Assembly: GCA_017541105.1 (NCBI GenBank)
Contig: JAFXZS010000015.1
Coordinates: 1-64,000 of the forward strand
From: Clostridia bacterium
GTDB taxonomy: Bacteria > Bacillota > Clostridia > Christensenellales > Aristaeellaceae
Direction: 5' to 3'
DNA: 64,000 bases
Numbering within the stretch: position 1 is the first letter of the stretch; each line of letters starts with the position of its first letter. The notes under the pieces are model-generated. The model had not been told where the DNA came from, searched no databases, and worked only from the letters and a program-made list of their open reading frames with translations. This document shows positions 16,211-24,771 of this stretch, one piece after another. Both the position numbers and the translations under genes were made by a program.

Positions 16211-17233
16211 ATGAAAGCGTTGTTTATCGGCGGAACGGGAACCATCAGTATGGCCATTGTCAGGCGCCTGGCGGAAAAGACGGACTGGGAGGTCTGGCTG
16301 CTGAACCGCGGAAACCGGGCGGCGGAGGTTCCGCAGGGGGTTCGGACGATCACGGCGGATATCGGGGATGAAGCGGCGACGGCGGAAAAACTGAAGGGCA
16401 TGACTTTTGACACCGTGTGCGAATTCATCGGCTTTACGCGGGAACAGGCAGAGCGGGACTGGCGCCTTTTCCGGGATAAAACCCGGCAGTATATCTACAT
16501 CAGCTCCGCCTCCGCTTACCAGAAACCGGCGGCGTCGTATCTGATTACCGAGGGAACCACCCTGGCCAATCCTTACTGGGAGTATTCCCGGAACAAGATT
16601 GCCTGCGAGGAGTTCCTGATGCAGAAATACCGGGAGGAAGGTTTCCCGGTGACAATCGTCCGGCCCAGCCACACCTATGATGAACGGAGCATTCCGATCG
16701 GCGTGCACGGGCACAGGGGCTCGTGGCAGGTGATCCGGCGGATGCAGCAGGGCAAGCCGGTCATCATCCAGGGAGACGGTTCCTCCCTGTGGACGCTGAC
16801 GTTCAATACGGATTTTGCCAGGGGCTTTATCGGCCTGATGGGCAACCGGCATGCCATCGGCGAAGCTTTCCAGATTACCGGCGACGAGACGCTGACCTGG
16901 GATCAGATTCACCGGACCATCGCGGATGCCCTGGGCGTGGAGCTGCATCCCTACCATGTGGCGGCTGACTTCCTGGCGGCGGCCGGCAGAAAAGCCGGAT
17001 ATGACTTCGAAGGCGGACTGACCGGGGACAAATCGGTCTCTGTGGTCTTCGACAATACGAAGCTGAAGCGCGCCGTTCCGGACATGAAGACGAAGGTGCC
17101 TTTCCATCTCGGCGTGCGGAAGGCGCTGAACCATATTCTGGCCCATCCCGAGCTGCAGGCCGAGGATCCGGAGTTTGACGCCTGGTGCGACAGCGTGATT
17201 GCGGCGCTGGAAAAGGCAAAGGAAAGCGTCTGA
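16211..17233 (+). CDS. NAD-dependent epimerase/dehydratase-like protein
   Basis: A 340-residue cytoplasmic protein with an AAGGAGGA RBS. A Rossmann fold opens with FIGGTGTISMAI (residues 5-16; a variant of GxxGxxG with Ser at the last place), followed by the basic LLNRGN patch. SSASAY occupies the active-site region, with YSRNKIACE giving Tyr-x-x-x-Lys. The C-terminal part (after about 180) is the substrate lobe. It fits the atypical/extended SDR group that includes CSP41-like and sugar-nucleotide epimerase relatives. The substrate is unknown. It shares a transcript with the DMT transporter. Confidence 0.85.
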   Translation: MKALFIGGTGTISMAIVRRLAEKTDWEVWLLNRGNRAAEVPQGVRTITADIGDEAATAEKLKGMTFDTVCEFIGFTREQAERDWRLFRDKTRQYIYISSASAYQKPAASYLITEGTTLANPYWEYSRNKIACEEFLMQKYREEGFPVTIVRPSHTYDERSIPIGVHGHRGSWQVIRRMQQGKPVIIQGDGSSLWTLTFNTDFARGFIGLMGNRHAIGEAFQITGDETLTWDQIHRTIADALGVELHPYHVAADFLAAAGRKAGYDFEGGLTGDKSVSVVFDNTKLKRAVPDMKTKVPFHLGVRKALNHILAHPELQAEDPEFDAWCDSVIAALEKAKESV

Positions 17234-17234
17234 A

Positions 17235-17274
17235 AAAGAAAAGAACCCGTCCGGCTGGAACGCAGCCGGACGGG
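17235..17274 (-). terminator. Terminator of trpS
   Basis: A perfect 11-base-pair stem, CCCGTCCGGCT (17246-17256) with AGCCGGACGGG (17264-17274), seven-base loop. Read on the minus strand the stem is followed by TTCTTTTCTTTTT. It can also limit read-through from the forward SDR gene. Confidence 0.85.
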
Positions 17275-17310
17275 AAGGATTCCCGTATTACCGCGGATAT
17301 GGGCGGAAGA

Positions 17311-18411
17311 TTACACTTCCGCCTGTTTCAGCATGTTTTCCCACTGCCTGATGATTGAACGATCCTCAAAGTAATCGATCCGCATGGCTTTCCGGACGCG
17401 GGCCAGGGTGGCATTGGTGGTCTCCACCGCTTTCGCGGTTCCTGCCTGCAGGATATCATAAACGGCGCCGATATCATTTTCCCACTTTGCCCGTTCCGCG
17501 CGGATGGGGCTGAGGGTTTCTTCCAGAATATTGATCAGGAATTTCTTGCAGGTGCCGTCCCCCAGGCCGCCGCGGCAGTAGTGGGCCTTCATCTCGTCCA
17601 GGTTCGCGTAATCCGGCAGGAATTCCGCAAAGTGCGCGTCGGTACAGAAGGCATCCAGATAGGTAAAGACTACGTTGCCCTCGAGATGCCCGGGATCGGA
17701 GATCTGCAGATGCTGCGGATCGGTGAACATCTTGCCGTTTACCTGCTTTTTGACGGTTTTCGCAATGTCTGAGAGGTAAATGCAGTTTCCCAGCGATTTG
17801 CTCATTTTGGCTTTCCCGTCCACACCGGGAAGACGGCGCTGGGTCTCATTTTCGGGAATCATGGCCTTGGGCAGCACCAGGGTTTCTCCGTAAATCTTGT
17901 TGAACTTTTCCACGATTTCCCGGGCCTGCTCCAGCATGGGGAGCTGATCCTCCCCGACGGGAACGACGTTTGCGTCAAAGGCGGTGATATCCGCCGCCTG
18001 GGAAACCGGATAGGTAAAGAAGCCGGCCGGAAGCCCCTCATCCGCGAAGCCGCGCATCTGGATCTCCGCCTTGACGGTGGGATTGCGGGACAGGCGGGCG
18101 GTCGTGACCAGGTTCATGTAATAGAAGGTCAGAGCATGCAGCGCCGGCAGGGCTGACTGGACGCAGATCGTCGTCTTTGAGGGGTCGATGCCGACGGAGA
18201 GATAATCCAGCACAACATTGACAATATTATCCCGGATTTTGCAGGGGTTATCCGCGTTGTCCGTCAGCGCCTGATCGTCCGCGATGAGGATGTTGATCTC
18301 ATCGTAAAGGCCTGAGTTCTGCAGCTCCACGCGGCGTTTCAGGGACCCGACATAGTGGCCCAGGTGAAGCCGCCCGGTGGGACGGTCCCCGGTCAGAATG
18401 ATGTTCTTCAT
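17311..18411 (-). CDS. trpS: Tryptophanyl-tRNA synthetase
   Basis: 366 residues. Charges tRNA-Trp with tryptophan using ATP. Class I signatures are present: HLGH (16-19, the HIGH motif) within TGRLHLGHYVG, and KMSKS within GKAKMSKSLGN (about 200). The start is placed at 18411 (MKNIIL) because GGAGG lies seven bases upstream; the ATG two codons earlier directly abuts that site. It belongs to the longer TrpRS subgroup with an inserted loop, slightly longer than the ~330-residue B. subtilis type. Single gene on the minus strand, convergent with the SDR gene. No T-box leader is seen upstream. Confidence 0.96.
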   Translation of the reverse strand: MKNIILTGDRPTGRLHLGHYVGSLKRRVELQNSGLYDEINILIADDQALTDNADNPCKIRDNIVNVVLDYLSVGIDPSKTTICVQSALPALHALTFYYMNLVTTARLSRNPTVKAEIQMRGFADEGLPAGFFTYPVSQAADITAFDANVVPVGEDQLPMLEQAREIVEKFNKIYGETLVLPKAMIPENETQRRLPGVDGKAKMSKSLGNCIYLSDIAKTVKKQVNGKMFTDPQHLQISDPGHLEGNVVFTYLDAFCTDAHFAEFLPDYANLDEMKAHYCRGGLGDGTCKKFLINILEETLSPIRAERAKWENDIGAVYDILQAGTAKAVETTNATLARVRKAMRIDYFEDRSIIRQWENMLKQAEV

Positions 18412-18544
18412 ATCCATTCCTCCATTGCCTTTCCAATATCAAAACCGAAGAACAATATATCACGAAACGTGAACTTTCGAAAGGGGCAAATCGAAAAAAG
18501 CGGGAAGAGCGTGATTCCCATTTCGTGCCGGAAAGCGTACAGGC

Positions 18545-18573
18545 TGGACAATCGGAACAGATCGTGATAGAAT
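18545..18573 (+). promoter_or_regulatory. Promoter of the DUF6465 gene and apt
   Basis: TGGACA, 17 bases, TAGAAT, ending 32 bases before the ATG at 18606 (GGGAGG RBS). Confidence 0.7.
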
Positions 18574-18605
18574 CATCGCTGAAATATTAAGGGAGGAATT
18601 CAATC

Positions 18606-18926
18606 ATGGCTACGACAAAGAAAACTGCTGAGACCAAAGCTGAAAAAGTGACCGCGAAAGCCGCCGCCAAGAAGGCACCGGCGGTGAAGAAAGTACTGGC
18701 CGAGAAGAAGGCACAGGTCGAGAAGAAGGCCGCCCGGAAGCCCGCCGCCAAAAAGGCTGCGGTGAAGGCTGCTGAAATCATCATCCAGAGCCCCATGGGC
18801 GGGAATATCACCCCGGATGAAATCCTCGCCAGGATCGGCAAGGCCGAGAAGGTCTATGTCCGCGTGGATGAGAACAAGGCATATTGGGTCAACGGCGAGG
18901 ATACCGGCAGCGTGGATCTCTGGTAA
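18606..18926 (+). CDS. Lys/Ala-rich protein with DUF6465-like C-terminus
   Basis: 106 residues. Positions 1-58 are almost only Lys, Ala, Thr, Val and Glu in AAKK/KKA repeats, like histone H1 tails and bacterial H1-like nucleoid proteins. Residues about 60-106 form a compact domain (IIIQSPMGGNITPDEI, then VYVRVDENKAYWV, ending in VDLW) that resembles the DUF6465 domain of Firmicutes. A DNA- or RNA-binding role is suggested by the tail but unproven. It lies 38 bases before apt on the same strand, with a good promoter of its own. Confidence 0.75.
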   Translation: MATTKKTAETKAEKVTAKAAAKKAPAVKKVLAEKKAQVEKKAARKPAAKKAAVKAAEIIIQSPMGGNITPDEILARIGKAEKVYVRVDENKAYWVNGEDTGSVDLW

Positions 18927-18964
18927 GGCATCATTCTGTCAGAAACAGCGGGGAGAGGAAAAGC

Positions 18965-19492
18965 ATGGCGAAGAAGCTCGAAGAATACGTCGTGACCATT
19001 CCGGATTTTCCGGAGCCCGGCATTCAGTTCCGGGACATTACCTCGGTGATTCAGGATCCGGAAGGGCTGAAGCTGGCGGTGGACGGGCTGGTGAACCTGG
19101 TCCGCGACATTGACTTTGACCTGGTGGTCGGGCCGGAATCCCGCGGCTTTATCTTTGGCGTTCCTGTGGCGTACCTGCTCGGGAAAGGATTTATCCCCGT
19201 ACGGAAAAAGGGAAAGCTTCCCCGGAAGACCGTCAGCCAGAAGTATGATCTGGAGTACGGGCAGGCCGAAGTTGAAATTCATGAGGACGCGATCCGCCCC
19301 GGGCAGAAGGTCATCATTGTGGACGATCTTATGGCGACCGGCGGAAGCGCCGAAGCTGCCGCCAGGCTGGTTGAAAAGCTGGGCGGACAGGTGGTGAGGA
19401 TGGCGTTCGTGATGGAACTCGCCGGGCTGCAGGGCCGGAAACGCCTGCAGAAGTATCTTCCGGAATCCCTGATTATCTATCCCGGAAAATAA
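18965..19492 (+). CDS. apt: Adenine phosphoribosyltransferase
   Basis: A 175-residue purine salvage enzyme: adenine plus PRPP gives AMP and pyrophosphate. It has the PDFPEPGIQFRDIT opening typical of Apt, VVGPESRGFIFG, RKKGKLP and the PRPP loop VDDLMATGGS (119-128, with Asp120-Asp121). The length is normal for the family (about 170-180). A bidirectional terminator begins eight bases after the stop. Confidence 0.97.
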   Translation: MAKKLEEYVVTIPDFPEPGIQFRDITSVIQDPEGLKLAVDGLVNLVRDIDFDLVVGPESRGFIFGVPVAYLLGKGFIPVRKKGKLPRKTVSQKYDLEYGQAEVEIHEDAIRPGQKVIIVDDLMATGGSAEAAARLVEKLGGQVVRMAFVMELAGLQGRKRLQKYLPESLIIYPGK

Positions 19493-19500
19493 GGCATGAA

Positions 19501-19530
19501 AAAACAGCGGTTCAAAAGAGCCGCTGTTTT
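19501..19530. terminator. Bidirectional terminator between apt and a convergent gene
   Basis: AAAACAGCGG plus TTC pairs with GAG plus CCGCTGTTTT (one G-U pair) around an AAAA loop. A-rich and T-rich flanks allow it to work on both strands: for apt (+) and the secreted-protein gene ending at 19540 (-). Confidence 0.9.
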
Positions 19531-19539
19531 TCACTGCGT

Positions 19540-20007
19540 TCAATCCAGCCACTCGAGCGAGGCAAGTATTTCCTCGATCACAGGCATGGCTTTGGAGGTT
19601 TTTCCGGTGTAGTGAAAGTCCAGGGTCACACCGTCCCTGCCGTTCATCCAGCAGCAGGTATAATAGGAGAAGTCCTCTCCGGTGCCGGCAATATACTGCA
19701 CCTCCCGGCCGGAGAGGAGGCGGACACCCATGTCCGTTTCGTCCCCGGTCAGCACCTGGGGCAGGCTGTCGGAGGAGACATTGCCCACAAAGGTGACATA
19801 GAGCCAGACGGTCATTTTCCGGCTTTCCAGCAGCAGGCACAGGTCCGGATCCTCCTCTGGCAGAGGCGCCAGCGTAAAGGAATCCGGAACGGCCAGCAGA
19901 ATGTCCGCCTCGGGACAGGATACGCTTTGCTCCGCCGCGGCCAGGACCGGCAGCCCCAACCATGCGGCGCACAGAACAATCAGGCATTTTTTCAGGATAT
20001 GGCGCAT
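19540..20007 (-). CDS. Small secreted protein, unknown
   Basis: 155 residues from the ATG at 20007 (AAAGGAG upstream); an earlier in-frame ATG has no RBS. The signal peptide runs MRHILKKCL... to about PVLAAAEQ. The mature part is a compact alpha/beta domain of ~130 residues with hydrophobic strands (TVWLYVTFVG, YYTCCWMNG, VTLDFHYTG) and a closing helix ending in SLEWLD. The layout is like small secreted stress or lipoprotein-like domains (PsbP/DUF1795 style), but no family is claimed. It is divergent from the solute-binding protein gene. Confidence 0.7.
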   Translation of the reverse strand: MRHILKKCLIVLCAAWLGLPVLAAAEQSVSCPEADILLAVPDSFTLAPLPEEDPDLCLLLESRKMTVWLYVTFVGNVSSDSLPQVLTGDETDMGVRLLSGREVQYIAGTGEDFSYYTCCWMNGRDGVTLDFHYTGKTSKAMPVIEEILASLEWLD

Positions 20008-20085
20008 ATCAGACCGCGCTCCTTTCGGGGATTCATCCATTTAACGATAAGGCAGAGGAAAAGCTTCCCGGAAAAGGAGAAAAAG

Positions 20086-20114
20086 TGGATTTTTTCTTTT
20101 GCGGCTGTTATAAT
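20086..20114 (+). promoter_or_regulatory. Promoter of the solute sensor / HD-GYP / BMP operon
   Basis: TGGATT, 17 bases, TATAAT, with a predicted start near 20121 and the first ATG at 20179. No other promoter is seen before 25992, which supports a three-gene transcript. Confidence 0.75.
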
Positions 20115-20178
20115 ACCGGATGACAGACCATCCGTTTTTTCCGGCAGCAGACATGAACGATCTCATGAGGTGAGCGGG

Positions 20179-21111
20179 ATGAAAAGACATTCTCTGGCGA
20201 CAATCAGAAAGAGAGGGGCGGTACTGCTTCTGGCGGTATGCTGCCTGATCGCGATGTCCGTGGCGGCGGAGGAGACGGTCTACGTAGAGAACGAATGGAA
20301 CTATGTGGACGGGAGCATAAATGTGAGCGGCGGCATTCCGGAAAATGCCGGCGGCGTGCTGGGCACGATCCGGGAACGGGGCGTGCTGCGGGTGGCTACG
20401 GAGCCTTATTTCGCTCCCCAGGAGTTTATTGACCCGGATCTGGACGGGCAGGATACCTACGCGGGGGCAGATATGGAATTTGCCCGGCTGCTGGCGGAAC
20501 GGATGGGCGTGGAACTGCTGATCGTTCCGATGGATTTTACGAAAGTGCTGCAGGCAGTTGCTTCCGACGAATGCGACCTGGCGATTTCCGCCCTGTCCTT
20601 TGTCCCGAGCCGCGCGCAGACCAACGCGCTGAGCAAGGGTTACTTTTTCGCGGACTCCACAGCGGCCTGCACCATGATCATCCGCGCGGAAGACGCGGAA
20701 GAGATTCAGTCGATCGAGGATCTGAACCGGAAGGTCATCGCGGCCCAGCAGGGCAGCCTGCAGGAATCGATGGCGGTGGAGCACGTCTTCAGCTACCGGG
20801 AATTCAGGCGGCTGCCGCAGGTGCAGAACGTGCATGACGCCGTGAGCAGCGGAGAAGCGGACGCGGGATTTGTGGACATGGAAACCGCAGATTACTATAT
20901 CCGGAACAATCCGGAGTGCGAACTGGTTCTGGTGGAAGCGGTCCAGTTCAGGCTGGAAGCTCAGTACACCGGGGACCGGGTTGCCGCCAAGAAGGGTGAA
21001 AACGAACTGCTGTATTTCGTGAACGGGGTTATCGACGAGATGATCGCCGGGGATTTGTATACGCAATGGTACGCGGAAGCGGAAAAGCGGGCGAAAGAGC
21101 TCGGACTGTAA
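20179..21111 (+). CDS. Extracellular solute-binding protein, family 3
   Basis: A 310-residue secreted protein. The signal peptide (basic MKRHSLATIRKRG, hydrophobic core, VAA end near residue 30) has no proper lipobox. The mature protein follows the SBP family 3 pattern of amino-acid binding proteins: GVLRVATEPYFAPQEF, GADMEFARLLAERMGVEL, DLAISALSFVPSR, AAQQGSLQE and a DAGFVDMETADYY stretch. No ABC permease or ATPase gene is nearby. The next gene, 15 bases on, is an HD-GYP protein and the third is another binding protein, so a sensory rather than transport role is likely (inference). A GAGGTGA RBS precedes the ATG. Confidence 0.88.
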   Translation: MKRHSLATIRKRGAVLLLAVCCLIAMSVAAEETVYVENEWNYVDGSINVSGGIPENAGGVLGTIRERGVLRVATEPYFAPQEFIDPDLDGQDTYAGADMEFARLLAERMGVELLIVPMDFTKVLQAVASDECDLAISALSFVPSRAQTNALSKGYFFADSTAACTMIIRAEDAEEIQSIEDLNRKVIAAQQGSLQESMAVEHVFSYREFRRLPQVQNVHDAVSSGEADAGFVDMETADYYIRNNPECELVLVEAVQFRLEAQYTGDRVAAKKGENELLYFVNGVIDEMIAGDLYTQWYAEAEKRAKELGL

Positions 21112-21126
21112 GGAGGAGAAGGATTC

Positions 21127-24100
21127 ATGAAGAAAGGGAAGATGACTGCCTTCTGCCTGATGATTGTTCTGAGTTTACTGCTGAACTTCTACGGGCGGCA
21201 GCTCTCCGCCAGCTACAGCCTGCCGATGTGGCTGGACTCGATCGGAACCATGCTGAGCGCGTATCTGGGCGGGCCGATTGTCGGCGGGATTGTCGGCCTG
21301 ACGTCCAACCTGATCTACTGCATTGCCTATGACGCCAGCTGGATGTACGCGCTGGTCAGCGTGGTGATCGGCCTGGTGATGGGACTGGCTTCCCGCCGGC
21401 ACAGTATCGAAACGCTGTTCGGCACCCTGACCACCTGCGCCATGGTGGCCATCAGCGCCTCGCTCGTTTCCATCCCGCTGAATATCCTGCTGAACAACGG
21501 GAGCACCGGCAACATCTGGGGGGACGCGGTGATCGGCTTTATGCGGGAACGGGGTGCTCCGGAGTTTCTCTGCCTGCCGACGGGACAGGTGTATGTGGAA
21601 CTGCTGGACAAGCTGGTTTCCCTGCTCCTGCTGTACGCGATCATCAAACTGCTCCGGCTGGGGATGAGACTGGCCCGGAAGGAGCAGGATCCGCCGCAGG
21701 AGGAGAAGGATGAGCAGGCTGAAGCCAGCCTTTCCAACGCGTCCAACGCGGCAAAGATGACGGCAGTGCTTCTGGCGGCAGGTTTGCTGGCGGCAGGGGG
21801 AATGACAGGCGCACGGGCTGACGCGAAAACGTCCGATGAAGTGAACTACGGCGATTATGTGCAGACGATCTATTCCAGCCAGAACGGCCTGCCCTGCGGC
21901 GAAGCCAACGACATTGCCATGACCAACGACGGGATTCTGTGGATCGGCACGTATGCCGGCCTGTACCGCTATAACGGTCGGGAATTCAAGTGGATGGACC
22001 GGTACGACTCCGTCCGCAATGTGAACTGCCTGTATGTGGACGAAGAAGGCCGCCTGTGGATCGGTACGAATGATAACGGCCTGTCCATCGTCATCAACGA
22101 ACAGGTGGTCAATGTGCTGGACCAGAGCACAGGGCTGCCTGCCAACTCCGTCAAATCCATTATCCGCAGTTCGGACGGATACTATTATATCGGCACGACG
22201 AGCAGCATGCAGGTGCTGAGCCTGAACTACGGCCTGCGAAAGATTACCACGCTGCCGGAAATCTACTACGCGCAGGACAGCGCGGCGGATAATCGCGGAC
22301 ATGTGGCCGCGGTGACAAACAGCGGCACCCTGTACCTGCTTCGGGAAGGGAAAATCCTCAGTTCCCTGCAGACCATGGACGAGGGGGATGTTTTCAAAAG
22401 CTGCGCTTTTGACGAGGATGGACACCTGATTGCCGGTACTACAGGCAACAAGATCTATCACTTTGACATTACGAAGGACTATTTCGAGCAAACCAACACA
22501 TTTGACTGCGAAGACCTGAAGACCATCAAGGATCTGTCACGGCTGGAAACCGGGGAGATCTTTGTCTGCGCAGATAACGGCGTGGGCTTTTTCCGGGAGG
22601 ACGGGGCGTTTGTCCGGGTCAATACCAACGAGTTCAACAATTCCATCGACAACATGATCGTGGATTACCAGGGGAACCTGTGGTTCACTTCGTCCAGGCT
22701 GGGACTGCTGCGCCTGGCTCCCTCCGATTTCCGGGACGTGTATGCCACGGCAGGGATGGAAAACCGGGTGGTCAACACGGTAGCCGAATGGCAGGGCGTT
22801 TACTATATCGGTACGGACAAGGGACTGGACGCGGTGAACCTGACCTGTGACCGCCGGGTGGAAAACGAGCTGACAAATCAGATGGCCGGCGTCAGGATCC
22901 GGTGCATGGCGGTGGACAGCCAAAACCACCTGTGGATCTGTACCTACAGCCAGGGACTGCTGGAAGTGGATCCGGACGGCAGGCAGTATGAGTACAACAA
23001 GAACCATGGGACTTTCGGGAACCGGGCGCGTGTGGTGACGGAGCTGTCCGACGGTTCGATCATGGCGACCGGAGACACGGGGATTACATTTATCCGGGAT
23101 CACCGGGTGGAGAGCACCATCCTTTATCAGGAGGGACAGATTACATCCATGGTGCTGACAGCCACGGAAATGGGAGACGGCAGGATCCTGGCCGGGACAG
23201 ACGGAAACGGGATTGCCGTGCTGGAGGACCGGCAGGTGATCCGGATGCTGACCCGCAAGGACGGGCTGAGCTCCGAAGTTATCCTGCGGACCGTACCGGA
23301 TCCGAATACCGGCGGTGTCTTCGTGGTGACCAGCAACGGCCTGTGCTATATGAATCCGGATGAAACGATCCGGAAACTGGATAATTTCCCGTATTTCAAC
23401 AACTACGATGTCTGGATCCGGGGAACGGATGACCTGTTCGTCATGTCCAGCGCCGGGATTTATATCACGGACCGGGGTGAACTGCTTTCCGGCAGGCAGG
23501 ATCTGAACTATGAGCTGCTGGACACCCGGCGGGGCCTGAACAGCAGCCTGACAGCCAACAGCTGGAACTGGTTCAGCAAGGATACGGGCGAGCTTTTCCT
23601 GCCCTGTGATACAGGTGTGTTCGTGATTAACACCAACCGCTTTTCCAGCGGCGCCAAGGTATACCGGATGAGCGTTCCTTCCGTCCGCATGGACGGGGAA
23701 TACCACCGGGTGAACCGGAATTCCGCCATTCAGATTGCCCGGGGCACCAGCCGCATCGAGCTGAGCCCGGAGGTCATCAACTATACGATTCAGGAGCCCT
23801 ATGTAGGCTACCGGCTGGAAGGGTTCGACAGCGGCTGGACCATCGTTCCCCAGGACAACCTGAATACCATTGTCTACACAAACCTGCCTTCCGGGCAGTA
23901 CACTTTCCACCTGGCGGTATTTGACAATACGCAGGAGACCATTCTGGAAGAACGGACCTACACCCTGGTCAAGGAAAAAGAACTGTACGACAATTCCTGG
24001 TTCGTGCTGTACATCATGACCGTACCGATGTTTACGGTGGGATGGATCGTATGGATGATGGTCAAGCGGCGTGAACAGCGAATGCAGCGGGAGCTGGAAC

Positions 24101-24750
24101 AGGCCAACCGCATGGTGGAGATGGGCACGCAGACGGTGAGGGCCATTGCCCGGGCTGTGGACGCGAAGGATCCACGAACCGGCGGCCACAGCCGCCGCGT
24201 GGCGCTGTATTCCAAGCAGATGGCGAAGGAATACGGCATGAGCGACAAGGACTGCCAGGAAATTGAATGGGCCGCGAACATGCATGATATCGGCAAGATC
24301 GGGATTCCGGATTCAATCCTGAACAAGGACTCCCGCCTGACGGATGAGGAGTATGCGACAATGAAGTCCCATACAACCAAAGGCGCGGAAATCCTGAACG
24401 ATTTTACCCTGCTGGACCATGTGGTGGAAGGTGCGGAATTTCATCACGAGCGGTATGACGGGCGGGGGTACCCGAAAGGTCTGGCCGGGGAGGGGATCCC
24501 GATTTTCGCGCGGATTATCGGCGTGGCGGACGCCTTTGACGCCATGACCGCAAACCGTGTATACCGCAAGCAGATGGATTTCGGATATGTGCTCAATGAA
24601 CTGGAAAAAGGGCGGGGAACACAGTTTGATCCCCAGTTCGTGGATATTCTGCTGAAGCTGATCCGGAACGGCGTGATCGACCTGAACAAGCTGTACGGTG
24701 TGAACCCGGAGGCCTCCGCGGAAGCGGCAGCCGGGCCTGAAAAAGCCTGA
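21127..24750 (+). CDS. HD-GYP protein with ECF-S-like and beta-propeller sensor domains
   Basis: A 1207-residue membrane signalling protein. Residues 1-190 form about six helices that read like an ECF-transporter S component (PMWLDSIGTMLSAYLGGPIVG...). A second hydrophobic segment (about 210-235) is followed by a long extracellular region of two-component-regulator propeller repeats (about 240-835; recurring LWIGT, LWICT and G-L motifs), then a Y_Y_Y domain (about 850-935), a transmembrane helix (about 960-980), a coiled coil and a cytoplasmic HD-GYP domain with HDIGKIGIPD (1053-1062) and HHERYDGRGYP (about 1106-1116). HD-GYP enzymes hydrolyse c-di-GMP, and the metal ligands look intact. It sits between two binding-protein genes. 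Confidence 0.9.
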   Translation: MKKGKMTAFCLMIVLSLLLNFYGRQLSASYSLPMWLDSIGTMLSAYLGGPIVGGIVGLTSNLIYCIAYDASWMYALVSVVIGLVMGLASRRHSIETLFGTLTTCAMVAISASLVSIPLNILLNNGSTGNIWGDAVIGFMRERGAPEFLCLPTGQVYVELLDKLVSLLLLYAIIKLLRLGMRLARKEQDPPQEEKDEQAEASLSNASNAAKMTAVLLAAGLLAAGGMTGARADAKTSDEVNYGDYVQTIYSSQNGLPCGEANDIAMTNDGILWIGTYAGLYRYNGREFKWMDRYDSVRNVNCLYVDEEGRLWIGTNDNGLSIVINEQVVNVLDQSTGLPANSVKSIIRSSDGYYYIGTTSSMQVLSLNYGLRKITTLPEIYYAQDSAADNRGHVAAVTNSGTLYLLREGKILSSLQTMDEGDVFKSCAFDEDGHLIAGTTGNKIYHFDITKDYFEQTNTFDCEDLKTIKDLSRLETGEIFVCADNGVGFFREDGAFVRVNTNEFNNSIDNMIVDYQGNLWFTSSRLGLLRLAPSDFRDVYATAGMENRVVNTVAEWQGVYYIGTDKGLDAVNLTCDRRVENELTNQMAGVRIRCMAVDSQNHLWICTYSQGLLEVDPDGRQYEYNKNHGTFGNRARVVTELSDGSIMATGDTGITFIRDHRVESTILYQEGQITSMVLTATEMGDGRILAGTDGNGIAVLEDRQVIRMLTRKDGLSSEVILRTVPDPNTGGVFVVTSNGLCYMNPDETIRKLDNFPYFNNYDVWIRGTDDLFVMSSAGIYITDRGELLSGRQDLNYELLDTRRGLNSSLTANSWNWFSKDTGELFLPCDTGVFVINTNRFSSGAKVYRMSVPSVRMDGEYHRVNRNSAIQIARGTSRIELSPEVINYTIQEPYVGYRLEGFDSGWTIVPQDNLNTIVYTNLPSGQYTFHLAVFDNTQETILEERTYTLVKEKELYDNSWFVLYIMTVPMFTVGWIVWMMVKRREQRMQRELEQANRMVEMGTQTVRAIARAVDAKDPRTGGHSRRVALYSKQMAKEYGMSDKDCQEIEWAANMHDIGKIGIPDSILNKDSRLTDEEYATMKSHTTKGAEILNDFTLLDHVVEGAEFHHERYDGRGYPKGLAGEGIPIFARIIGVADAFDAMTANRVYRKQMDFGYVLNELEKGRGTQFDPQFVDILLKLIRNGVIDLNKLYGVNPEASAEAAAGPEKA

Positions 24751-24771
24751 CGGGAAGGGAGCGAACAGGGC

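Noticed and set aside
22537-24285. 582-codon minus-strand ORF
   Set aside because: Antisense to the HD-GYP gene, rich in His/Pro/Arg as usual for shadows in GC-rich genes; no RBS or domain.
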